Source: Flavobacteriales bacterium (GTDB taxonomy: Bacteria; Bacteroidota; Bacteroidia; Flavobacteriales_F; PHOS-HE28). Taken from it: a stretch of DNA of 64,000 nt. Positions 16,219-24,603 of the stretch are shown here, one piece after another; position 1 is the first letter of the stretch; every line of letters starts with the position of its first letter. The DNA is taken from the NCBI GenBank assembly GCA_016715995.1, contig JADJXF010000012.1:1-64000 (forward strand). The letters are read 5' to 3'. Both the position numbers and the translations under genes were made by a program. The notes beneath the pieces are model-generated. The model was not told the DNA's origin and ran no database searches. It saw only the letters and a list, made by a program, of their open reading frames with translations.

Positions 16219-16244
16219 GAAGCCCTCGGACATCCGGGGGCTTC
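16219..16244 (+). terminator. Hairpin after the TlpA-like gene
   Basis: GAAGCCC(T)CGG and CCG(G)GGGCTTC pair 18 bases after the stop. The T run is short. Confidence 0.5.
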
Positions 16245-16351
16245 CCTTGCTCGGCCGTGGATACCGTGTTGATAGCCTCGTCGCTCCCTCTTGGAAAGGA
16301 CGAGCCGTTCGGCTAACGTTGCGGTGACGAAACGTTCATCACCAAACCCCA

Positions 16352-18681
16352 ATGCCCATGAGCCATCGTACCCCTTCGTTGCGCGCGGCCGTAGTCCTCA
16401 TCGCCGCCATACTCTCCGTGGAGCTGAGCGCCCAGCGCAATTGCGGAAGCATGGAATACCTCCAGCAGCAGATCGGTGCCGACCCCGACCGTGGTGAGTT
16501 CCTGCAGCTTATCGATCAGCATGCGCACGACTGGGCCGTAACGCACGGCGATGAGGAGCGGGCAGTGGTGACGATCCCGGTGGTCTTCCACATCGTGTAC
16601 AACACGACCGCGCAGAACATCAGCGATGCGAAGGTGCAGGCGCAGATCGCGCAGTTGAATGCCGACTTCGCCCGTCTGAACAGCGATGCCAGCCAGACGC
16701 CAAGCATCTTCACGGGTGTGGCCGCGAATACGGAGGTCCAGTTCTGCCTGGCCCAGCGCGACCCCAGCGGCAACGCCACCACGGGTATCGTGCGCCGCCA
16801 GACCACTACCACGAGCTTCAGCAGCAACGACAACGTGAAATACACCGCCAACGGCGGAAGCAACGCCTGGCCGCGCGATAGCTACCTGAACATCTGGAGC
16901 TGCAACCTGGGCAGCAGTTTGCTGGGTTACGCCCAATTCCCCGGCGGAGCCGCAGCCACCGACGGGGTGGTAGTGCTCTTCAGCTCGGTCGGCAGCCTCG
17001 CCAGCCCGGGCACGGCCTCACCCTTCCACTACGGCCGCACCCTCACCCACGAGGTGGGCCACTGGCTCAACCTACGCCACATCTGGGGCGATGCCACCTG
17101 CGGCAACGACCAGGTGAGCGACACGCCCGTCCACAACACGAGCAACGGCGGTTGCCCAACCTATCCGCATTACAGCACCTGCAGCGGAACGCCTGTGGAG
17201 ATGACGAGCAACTACATGGACTACACCAATGATGGCTGCATGAACCTCTTCACCTTGGGGCAGAAGACCCGCATGCAGGCGCTCTTCGGAACGGGCGGCT
17301 CGCGCGCGGCGCTGCTCAACTCCATGGGCTGCGTGCCCCCCAGCGGCGGCGGCACCTGCGCCGTGCCATCGGGCCTCGCCGCCTCGAGCATCACCACCAG
17401 CAGTGCAACTGTGAGTTGGGGCGCGGTGAGCGGGGCCGTGAGCTACGACCTGCAGTACAAGACCGCAGCCGCCGGCACCTGGACCACGGTGAACACCACC
17501 GCAACTTCACGCAGCCTCACCGGCCTCGCCAGCGCCACCACCTACAACTACCAGGTGCGCGCCAACTGCAGCGGCACCAGTGGCGCCTACTGCCGGCGCC
17601 AGCAACACCACGACGCAGAGCGTGAGCGGCCACCGGCTGCGCGACCGGCTGCCCCGCTGAAGACCAGCACCACCACGCCGGCAATCGTGAGCCTGCCGCT
17701 CTCGGTGAACGCCCTCATCGCCAATAGCACTGACGCCGACTACTACCGCTTCAGCACCACGGGCACCAGCAACCTCAGCATCACGCTGGGCAACCTTGCT
17801 GCCGATTTCGACCTGCGCTTGTTGAACAGCGCAGGCACGCAATTGGCCAGCAGCGCCAACGGCAGTACCGCCAGCGAGAGCATCACCTACAACAACGCAG
17901 CGGCCGGCACCTACTTCATCCATCGTTCGTTTCCAACGGGCTTACAGACCGCCTTCAGCGCCCACGCAATTTATCGCCCTCAACGCTAGCGCCACGCCGG
18001 TTGCGACCAATTGCGACACCTGGGAGAGCAACAACACCTCGGGCACTGCGAAGGTCATCAGCGTGAACACGAACATCCAGGCCGCCATCGGCACCAGCTC
18101 GGATTTGGACTGGTTCCGCTTCAACAACACCAGCTCGCAGCGCCGCATCCGCATCGACCTCACCACCCTCCCCGCGGACTATGACGTACGCCTCTACCGC
18201 GGCACCAGCACCCAGGTGGGCATCAGCCAGAACGGCGGCACCACCAACGAGGTCATCATCCATAACACCACCACGGTGGCCACCTACTACATCCGCGTGT
18301 ACGGGGGCAATAGCGCCTTCAACACCAACTAGCTGTTACACCTTGCGCGCCAGCATCAGCGGCACCAACTTCCGCGAGGACCTGCTGGATGACGAAACCG
18401 CTGAAGAAGCCATCCTTGAGCGTGTTGAAGGCCTTGTGAACCTTTACCCCAACCCCACGGCCGACAAGCTGAACATCGATTACGTGGGCATGGCCGATGG
18501 TGCCGTCGCCATCACGGTGCTCGATGCAATGGGACGTGAGGTGCTCGCCACCCGCCAAAGCATCATTGAGGGACCGATGACCTTCGGCCTGCCGCTTCCC
18601 GACCTAAGCAATGGCCTTTACGTGCTGCGCATCCAGGACCGCGATCGCCTGCATCAGCAACGCTTCATCATCGAGCGTTAA
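16352..18681 (+). CDS. Secreted M43 (pappalysin-type) metalloprotease with Fn3, PPC and T9SS type A sorting domains, frame-broken
   Basis: A signal peptide (residues 1-27, ending SVELSAQ) is followed by an M43 zinc protease domain. The zinc site is HEVGHWLNLRH at residues 233-243, with SNYMDYTNDGCMNLFT as the Met-turn. Next come an Fn3-like domain (about 335-420), two bacterial pre-peptidase C-terminal (PPC) domains (DADYYRFSTTG and DLDWFRFNNTS) and a T9SS type A sorting domain starting VNLYPNPTADKLNI and ending QRFIIER. It should be exported by Sec and then T9SS to the surface or medium. The frame breaks at least four times: two compensating shifts at 17590-17670, one near 17965 and one at about 18328. 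All domains remain recognisable across the breaks, so errors are likelier than decay. The cluster of breaks in repetitive Ser/Thr-rich sequence is notable. Confidence 0.85.
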
Positions 18682-18701
18682 CCAACGACCCCTCGTTGCG
18701 C

Positions 18702-18733
18702 GAAAGGGCTGCTCCGTTTGGGGCGGCCCTTTC
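18702..18733 (+). terminator. Rho-independent terminator after the M43 protease
   Basis: GAAAGGGC pairs with GCCCTTTC, with an inner CTCC/GGGG extension, followed by CTTTTC. Confidence 0.65.
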
Positions 18734-18778
18734 CTTTTCAAAGGTCACTCGAGGGCCCAGCCCTGCCAAAAAGTCCCC

Positions 18779-18786
18779 GACCTTCG
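18779..18786 (+). promoter_or_regulatory. Possible promoter box GACCTTCG for grpE-dnaJ
   Basis: One mismatch from TAnnTTCG, 49 bases before the chosen grpE start. The same GACCTTYG form also precedes pyrF and the FG-GAP gene. Confidence 0.35.
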
Positions 18787-18835
18787 CGCCCCATCGATAA
18801 ACAGGTGCCGTGGCACCGTGCTTGACAAGGAGCAG

Positions 18836-19502
18836 ATGATCTTCAAAAAGCGACGAAAGACCATGACGGAGCGACCTGATGTCAGTGCCACAGGGAATAC
18901 GACTGACAATGCGGCCAACGAAGCGTTGCCGATGGACGGACAGGATGAGCAAGCGAAGGACCCGCTGACCATCGCGAGTGCGAGGCAGCAGCCGAGCACG
19001 TGATGCATGATGCCGAGGCTGATGGGCGTGAGGACGTGAGTGAACTGACCGCGCAGCTTCTTGCCGCCAAGGCCGATGCCGCCGACCTGAAGGACAAATG
19101 GCTGCGGCTGAACGCGGAATTCGACAACTTCCGGAAGCGCACGGCCAAGGAACGGCTGGAGCTGATCCAATTCGCCGGCGAGAACGCGCTGAAGAACCTG
19201 CTGCCCGTGCTGGACGACATGGAACGGGCGATTGCCAATAACGGGAAGACCGAGGAGATCCAGGTGGTGCGCGAAGGCTTCCACTTGATCCAGAACAAAC
19301 TGCTGCATGTGCTAGGCAGCCAAGGCGTGAAACCGATGGCCGACGCGAAAGGCCAGCCCTTCGACACCGACCGCCATGAGGCCATCACCAAGGCACCAGC
19401 GCCCACCAACGACCTCAAAGGCAAAGTGATCGAGGTGGCGGAGAACGGTTACACTCTGCACGATAAGGTGATCCGCTCGCCAAGGTGGTCGTCGGCGAAT
19501 AG
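18836..19502 (+). CDS. grpE: Nucleotide exchange factor GrpE (two frame breaks)
   Basis: GrpE releases ADP from DnaK. The core is clear: LKDKWLRLNAEFDNFRKRTA in the long coiled coil, ENALKNLLPVLDDMERAI, and the C-terminal beta part with PFDTDRHEAITKAPAP and VIEVAENGYTLHDKVIR. The acidic N-terminus (MIFKKRRKTMTERPDVSA) lies in another frame that ends at 19003. The frames join near 18985-19000. Near 19475 a missing T turns the family ending (VIRFAKVVVGE) into VIRSPRW; with the T restored the protein stops at TAG 19500-19502. ATG 18863 is an alternative start. dnaJ follows 45 bases later, the standard order. Confidence 0.88.
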
Positions 19503-19547
19503 GGGCGGAGATCATCCGTCCGCAGTGAGACAGACGCGGAATAGAAC

Positions 19548-20434
19548 ATGAGCAAGCGCGATCCCTACGAAGTCCTTGGTGTCGACCGGAACGCGAGCGC
19601 GGACGACATCAAGAAGGCCTATCGCAAGCTGGCCATCAAGCACCACCCGGACAAGAACCCAGGCGACAAGGCCGCCGAGGAGAAGTTCAAGGAAGCGGCC
19701 AGCGCGTATGAGATTCTGAGCGACACGGAGAAGAAGGCCAAGTATGACCGCTTCGGCCATGCCGGGCCGCAGATGGGCGGCGGCTTCCAAGGCGGAAGCA
19801 TGAACATGGAGGACATCTTCTCCCAGTTCGGCGACATCTTCGGCGATGCCTTCGGCGGCGGGGCCTTCGGCGGCTTCGGCCAACGTGGACGTGGCGGACG
19901 CACCATCAAGGGCAGTAACCTCCGCGTGCGCATCAAACTCACGCTGGATGAGATCGCCCACGGCGCGGAGAAGAAGATCAAGGAGGCATGCAACTCAACA
20001 TCAGCGGCATGGGCAACGAGGCACCGGCCGGCGGAATCCCGGGAGACCTGCTCGTTGTGATCGAAGAGGAGCAGCACCCGGAACTGAAGCGCGATGGAAC
20101 GCACCTGCATTACGAGGCCTTCATCAGCATGGTGGACGCCGCGCTCGGCACGAGCATCGAGGTGCCTTTGGTCACCGGCAAGGCCAAGGTGAAGATTGAG
20201 CCCGGCACGCAGAGCAACCACCTGCTGCGACTCAAGGGCAAAGGGTTGCCCAGCGTGCAGCACCACGGCCACGGCGACCTCTTCGTGCATGTGGCCGTGT
20301 GGACGCCGACGGACCTGAGCAAGGAAGAGAAGTCCGCGCTGGAGAAGCTGCGCAACAGCCCTGGCATCAAGCCCAAGCCCACCGACAAGGACAAGGGCCT
20401 CTTCGAGCGCGTGAAGGAGATGTTCGGGCACTGA
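19548..20434 (+). CDS. dnaJ: Chaperone DnaJ with the zinc-finger region missing and frame shifted
   Basis: The J domain (DPYEVLGVDRNASADDIKKAY, HPD at IKHHPDKNPGD) and the Gly/Phe region (GDIFGDAFGGGAFGGFG) are intact. C-terminal domain I starts RTIKGSNLRVRIKLTLDEIAHGAEKKIK. At about 19983 the frame changes and the protein resumes at MQLNISGMGNEAPAGGIPGDL through to KEMFGH. The segment between these, which in DnaJ carries four CxxCxGxG zinc motifs and about 80 residues, is absent: no CxxCxGxG motif occurs in any frame here. The combined length is about 295 residues against the usual 370-390. Either about 250 bases were lost in assembly or this is a real deletion. A real deletion with a frame shift would destroy the protein, so assembly loss is the likelier reading. 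Confidence 0.88.
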
Positions 20435-20444
20435 GGCAGGCGTT

Positions 20445-20452
20445 TAGCTTCG
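20445..20452 (+). promoter_or_regulatory. Promoter box TAGCTTCG for the DUF2167 gene
   Basis: TAnnTTCG box ending four bases before ATG 20457, implying a leaderless mRNA. Confidence 0.55.
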
Positions 20453-20456
20453 CCGC

Positions 20457-21356
20457 ATGCGTCCCATGGCCTTCGCTCTCCTTCTTTTCACATCAGGAAT
20501 TGCTGCACAGGACAGCCTCACCGCAGAAGAACTCGAGGAGATCTACGCTGAGGAGCAGGTCTATACCGAGATCGATTCGCTGATCGACGCCTTTCGCTTC
20601 GAGAATGGCGAGATCATCCTAGCCGATGGCGTGGCTACGCTCGATGTTCCAGAGCGATTCAAGTTCCTCGCGGCGGAACAGGCGTATCATTTGGTGGTCG
20701 ACGTGTGGGAGAATCCACCGAGCATCACCGAGGACCTGCTTGGCGTGGTGATGGCAGCTGATGCCGGGGTTTACGCGGACGTGCCCTCGTACATCCTCTA
20801 CTATGAACCCATCGGATATGTCACGGATGGCGAGGCCGACGGCATCGACTACGCTGCCAAGCTGAAGGATATGCTGAAGGACGACAGCCTGGCGAACGCG
20901 CAACGCAAGGAGGCCGGATACAGCGGCTTGCAGTTGCTCGGCTGGGCCTCGGCGCCATACTACGACAAGAAGCGGCGGGTGCTGCATTGGGCCAAGGAGA
21001 TGCGGAGCGAGGAAGCCGACCGCAACGTGCTCAACTACAACATCCGGATTCTAGGCCGCCAAGGCGTGCTTGTCATCAACGCGGTGAGCAGCATGGACCA
21101 TTTGGATGAGGTGAAGGCCGTGCTACCGGAGATCCTCGCGATGGCCACCTTCAATGATGGGTACCGCTATGACCAGTACGACCCGCTGGTCGACAAGCTG
21201 GCCGAGCAAGGCCTTGATGGGCTCATCGATGGGAAGACGCGCGAGCGCGTGAAGGAATTCGCATCGCTGCTCGTCAAAGTGGCCATCGGCGCATTCGCCG
21301 GATTGCTGTTGATCGTGCTCGCCATCTGGTACTTCTTCATCCGAAAGCGTCGCTGA
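20457..21356 (+). CDS. DUF2167-family membrane protein
   Basis: 299 residues. A signal peptide (1-17, ending GIAAQ) is followed by an exported domain containing GVATLDVPERFKFLAAEQA, SYILYYEPIGYVTD, GWASAPYYDKKRRVLHWAKE and NYNIRILGRQGVLVINAV, all typical of DUF2167. One membrane helix (about 272-293) and a basic RKRR end follow. Topology is therefore a large periplasmic domain with a C-terminal anchor. The family has no established function. An alternative ATG three codons in (MAFALL) is possible. Confidence 0.82.
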   Translation: MRPMAFALLLFTSGIAAQDSLTAEELEEIYAEEQVYTEIDSLIDAFRFENGEIILADGVATLDVPERFKFLAAEQAYHLVVDVWENPPSITEDLLGVVMAADAGVYADVPSYILYYEPIGYVTDGEADGIDYAAKLKDMLKDDSLANAQRKEAGYSGLQLLGWASAPYYDKKRRVLHWAKEMRSEEADRNVLNYNIRILGRQGVLVINAVSSMDHLDEVKAVLPEILAMATFNDGYRYDQYDPLVDKLAEQGLDGLIDGKTRERVKEFASLLVKVAIGAFAGLLLIVLAIWYFFIRKRR

Positions 21357-21379
21357 TCCGCCAGCATAGCCGCAACCAC

Positions 21380-23005
21380 ATGACGAGCGCCTCCTTCACC
21401 GTCAGCGGCAAGCTCGTCGACATCGAGGGTCGACGCGTGGTGAGCGCGCGGGTCACCGTGGAAGACGGGCGAATCACCCGTATCGAGGAGACGAGCGACG
21501 GCGGCGATGACTACCTCTTGCCCGGCTTCATCGACGCGCACGTTCATGTGGAGAGCTCGATGCTCGTGCCAAGCGAGTTCGCTCGGTTGGCCGTGACCCA
21601 CGGCACCGTGGCCACCGTAAGCGACCCGCACGAAATCGCCAACGTGCTGGGCGTGGCGGGTGTCGAATTCATGATCGCGAACGGGAAGCAGGCGCCCTTC
21701 CACTTCTTCTTCGGCGCGCCCAGTTGCGTGCCAGCAACCGAGTTCGAGACCGCAGGCGCGCGCATCGGATGCGAAGCCGTCGGACAATTGCTCGCTCGCC
21801 CGGAAGTGCTCTACCTGAGCGAGATGATGGACTTCCCCGGCGTGCTCAATGGCGATGCCGAGGTGCTGAGGAAGATCGCGCACGCGCAGCTGCTCGGCAA
21901 GCCCGTGGATGGCCACGCTCCCGGCCTGCACGGCGACGCCGCAATACAGTACATCGACGCGGGCATCAGCACCGATCACGAGTGCTTCACTGCCGAGGAG
22001 GCGCTGGGCAAACTGGAGCACGGCATGATCGTGCAAGTGCGCGAGGGCAGCGCGGCCAAGAACTTCGAGGCGCTCATCGACCTGCTCCACGATTGGGACC
22101 ACCGCATGATGCTGTGCAGCGATGACAAGCATCCGGACGGGCTCGTGGAGGGCCACATCAACCTGCTCTGCGCACGTGCCGTGGCGCGCGGCATCGACGT
22201 GTTCAAGGTGCTGCGCGCCGCGTGCCTCAATCCCATCGAGCACTACAAGCTGCCCGTGGGCCGCTTGCGCGTGGGCGACCCAGCCGACTTCATCGTCGTG
22301 GAGGACCTGCAATCATTCCGTGTGAAGAAGACGTTCATCAGCGGACGGCTCGTTGCGGAGGAGGGTCGCTCGTTGATTGAGCGGGTGCCCGTGGCGGCGC
22401 CGAACAACTTCGCCTGCTCACCGCTGCGCCCGGAGCAGTTCGCCCTCGCCGCGAAAAGCGAAGACCTGCTCGTGATCGAGGCGCTCGATGGCCAACTCAT
22501 CACGCGCAAGAAGTGGATGCCGCCCACCGTGCGCGAAGGCCAATGCATGGCGGATCCTTCCAAGGACCTGCTGAAAATCGCCGTGGTGAACCGCTACGCG
22601 GATGCGCCGCCCGCTGTGGCGTGGATCACTGGAACCGGACTTCAGCGCGGCGCTATCGCTGGCAGCGTTGCGCACGACAGCCACAACATCGTGGCCATCG
22701 GCGCGAACGACGAGGACCTGTGCGCGGCGATCAATCTGGTGATCGAGCACAAAGGCGGCATCAGCCTGGCCCATGGCGCGCACCACCGCGTGCTGCCCCT
22801 CCCAGTTGCTGGAATCATGAGCGACGGCGACGCTTACACCGTGGCTGATGCCTACGCCGCGCTCGACCGCGAGGCGCAAGGTCTCGGCTCATCGCTGGCG
22901 GCGCCGTTCATGACGCTCTCCTTCATGGCACTGCTCGTGATCCCTCATCTGAAGATGAGCGACAAAGGGCTGTTCGACGGCGATGCCTTCCGACTGCTGA
23001 GCTGA
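21380..23005 (+). CDS. ade: Adenine deaminase
   Basis: 541 residues, the normal length for the bacterial amidohydrolase that converts adenine to hypoxanthine and ammonia in purine salvage. The metal-binding motif is in PGFIDAHVHVESSM, followed by VATVSDPHEIANVLG. Further motifs are GHAPGLHGDAAIQYIDAGI, with the switch STDHE, the metal-ligand region CSDDKHPDGL, and the C-terminal SVAHDSHNIVAIGANDED with GGISLAHG. It starts 23 bases after the DUF2167 gene and may be co-transcribed with it. Confidence 0.94.
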   Translation: MTSASFTVSGKLVDIEGRRVVSARVTVEDGRITRIEETSDGGDDYLLPGFIDAHVHVESSMLVPSEFARLAVTHGTVATVSDPHEIANVLGVAGVEFMIANGKQAPFHFFFGAPSCVPATEFETAGARIGCEAVGQLLARPEVLYLSEMMDFPGVLNGDAEVLRKIAHAQLLGKPVDGHAPGLHGDAAIQYIDAGISTDHECFTAEEALGKLEHGMIVQVREGSAAKNFEALIDLLHDWDHRMMLCSDDKHPDGLVEGHINLLCARAVARGIDVFKVLRAACLNPIEHYKLPVGRLRVGDPADFIVVEDLQSFRVKKTFISGRLVAEEGRSLIERVPVAAPNNFACSPLRPEQFALAAKSEDLLVIEALDGQLITRKKWMPPTVREGQCMADPSKDLLKIAVVNRYADAPPAVAWITGTGLQRGAIAGSVAHDSHNIVAIGANDEDLCAAINLVIEHKGGISLAHGAHHRVLPLPVAGIMSDGDAYTVADAYAALDREAQGLGSSLAAPFMTLSFMALLVIPHLKMSDKGLFDGDAFRLLS

Positions 23006-23019
23006 GCCGAGCCTCCGGC

Positions 23020-23027
23020 TACATTCG
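23020..23027 (+). promoter_or_regulatory. Promoter box TACATTCG for the lipoprotein gene
   Basis: TAnnTTCG box ending four bases before the GTG start at 23032. Confidence 0.55.
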
Positions 23028-23031
23028 TTCC

Positions 23032-23604
23032 GTGCGCGCGCTCATCATCCTCGCCTTGCTGGTTTCCTCGTGCGCATCGCTGCGACATGAAGGACGTGTC
23101 CGGGATATAGGCCCCACGGTGCCGCAATCCGATCCATTGACACGCGTTGCAGTGATCGTGCCAACAGACGCCATGGCTGCTTCAGACAGCGAGCAATCTG
23201 GATGTACCGAACCGCAGGCATCCGCCTCTCCGGTGATGGAACTTCCGCCTCGGGCGGCTTCCCCGCTCGCTGGGCCTGTGCCGACCAGCGTGGGCGCAAC
23301 CCTCGTGGCAGTTGATCCGCAGGTTCAGCAGGAAGAGAACCTGATGCCCCGCAAGCGTTGGAACAAGTTGGCGGTACCGGCTTTCATCGCAGCGCTCGGA
23401 ACGGTCTATCTCGGCCTCTTCACCAGCGGGACATACGCCGTCATCGGCGCGTTGCTGGTCACCTTTGTGCTCGCAGGCTTCTCCCTGCGCACAATCCGCA
23501 AGAAGGAGCAGGCAGGCAAGGGCTTCGCCTTCGCCGCGTTGATGATCGGGGTGATCGCGGCGCTCGTCACCGCGCTCACCATCGTGTACTACGGCATCGA
23601 GTGA
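23032..23604 (+). CDS. Putative lipoprotein with two C-terminal membrane helices
   Basis: 190 residues starting with GTG. The lipobox LLVSSC places the lipidated Cys at residue 14. Residues 15-105 are low-complexity and rich in Pro, Ala, Ser and Val. Residues 108-130 and 135-155, with a last hydrophobic stretch at 165-188, form membrane helices arranged like the DUF4190-type tail common in Bacteroidota lipoproteins. No function is known. The start is supported by the promoter box four bases upstream. Confidence 0.7.
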   Translation: MRALIILALLVSSCASLRHEGRVRDIGPTVPQSDPLTRVAVIVPTDAMAASDSEQSGCTEPQASASPVMELPPRAASPLAGPVPTSVGATLVAVDPQVQQEENLMPRKRWNKLAVPAFIAALGTVYLGLFTSGTYAVIGALLVTFVLAGFSLRTIRKKEQAGKGFAFAALMIGVIAALVTALTIVYYGIE

Positions 23605-24441
23605 CCCGGGAGCAATTGGTCGAGCATGGCCTGCGCTTCGGCCTTGATTGCGGCGGGCCCCACCCCTTCGCCTCGCATTGACTTGATTGAACGCGCGCCC
23701 TCGCTCTTGGAGAGCTTGCCACCGGACTCGTCGATGAGCAGCGGATGGTGCAGGAAGCGCACGCGTGTGAATCCTTCAAGCCCCAGGCGATCGGCCATGT
23801 AGAGCTGGCAGGCCGTGGACGCGAGCAGGTCCTGCCCGCGTACGATGAAGGTGGTACCGTGCTCCGCATCATCCACGAGCGAAGCGATCTGATAGCTGGG
23901 GCGGCCGCTGATGTCCATGCGCTGCCTGATCACCGGGTCCGGCATGAGTGAGGCCGGGGTCAGCAGCACCGGGTCGCCGGAGAAGACGTGCATGCGCACC
24001 ATGGCATCCAGCGGGAGGTGCAAGCGCCACGCGGCTTCGTGTCGATCGAAGAGCAATCCGCGTCGGCGGCAATCGCACGGCTTGCGCCGCAGCATTGTCC
24101 GGGTGCAGGTGCATGCATACAGGTCGCCTTGCTCCTTCAGCAGGGCCAATCGTTCTAAGTAAAGCGGCACACGTTCGGTCTGCGCGAAATGAAGCTCGTG
24201 ATCGCGGCGGTCGCGCGGCCCCTGCCGTCCATCGGATGCCGAGCCAATCCAGCGCTGTGAAAATGTCCGCGATGCACGCCGGCCGGATCCGCTCAGCATC
24301 CAGGTCGTCGATCCGGAGCTGAAGCTCCGCGCCGAGTGAGCGGGCCATCGCTGCGGTCAGCAGGAAGTTGACCGCATTGCCCGCGTGCACATAGCCGCTC
24401 GGCGTAGGGGCCAGTCGCGTGCGCTCCGTTGCTGGTGGCAT
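23589..24441 (-). CDS. gluQ: Glutamyl-Q tRNA(Asp) synthetase (one frame break)
   Basis: About 283 residues, the short form of glutamyl-tRNA synthetase that lacks the anticodon-binding domain. It attaches Glu to queuosine 34 of tRNA-Asp. The HIGH-like motif is in APTPSGYVHAGNAVNFL and IDDLDAERI follows. The zinc site is formed by YACTCTRTMLRRKPCDCRRRG, and the KMSKS-like motif is GGKLSKSEGA. The frame breaks near 24238: ALDWLGI in one frame continues as DGRQGPRDRRDHELHFAQTER in another, which one missing base explains. Its 3' end overlaps the end of the convergent lipoprotein gene by 16 bases. Confidence 0.85.
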
Positions 24442-24520
24442 CCGGCAAACCTAGCGGCTCGTCGAGCGCCTGCTCACCCATGTGAACCAATCGGCCTCTT
24501 TCCGGGTTCAGGGCGTTGGC

Positions 24521-24528
24521 TACATTCG
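24521..24528 (+). promoter_or_regulatory. Promoter box TACATTCG for hppA
   Basis: TAnnTTCG box 75 bases before ATG 24604. The leader contains a small hairpin, CATTCGCC (24542-24549) with GGCGAATG (24557-24564). Confidence 0.45.
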
Positions 24529-24603
24529 CGGCCTCATTCGCCATTCGCCGAAACAGGGCGAATGCATTGAACGACAAGAACATCCGACAACCGAAAAGAG
24601 ACC

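Noticed and set aside
24542..24564. Riboswitch upstream of hppA
   Set aside because: Only one small hairpin is visible, with no conserved riboswitch core that I can recognise.
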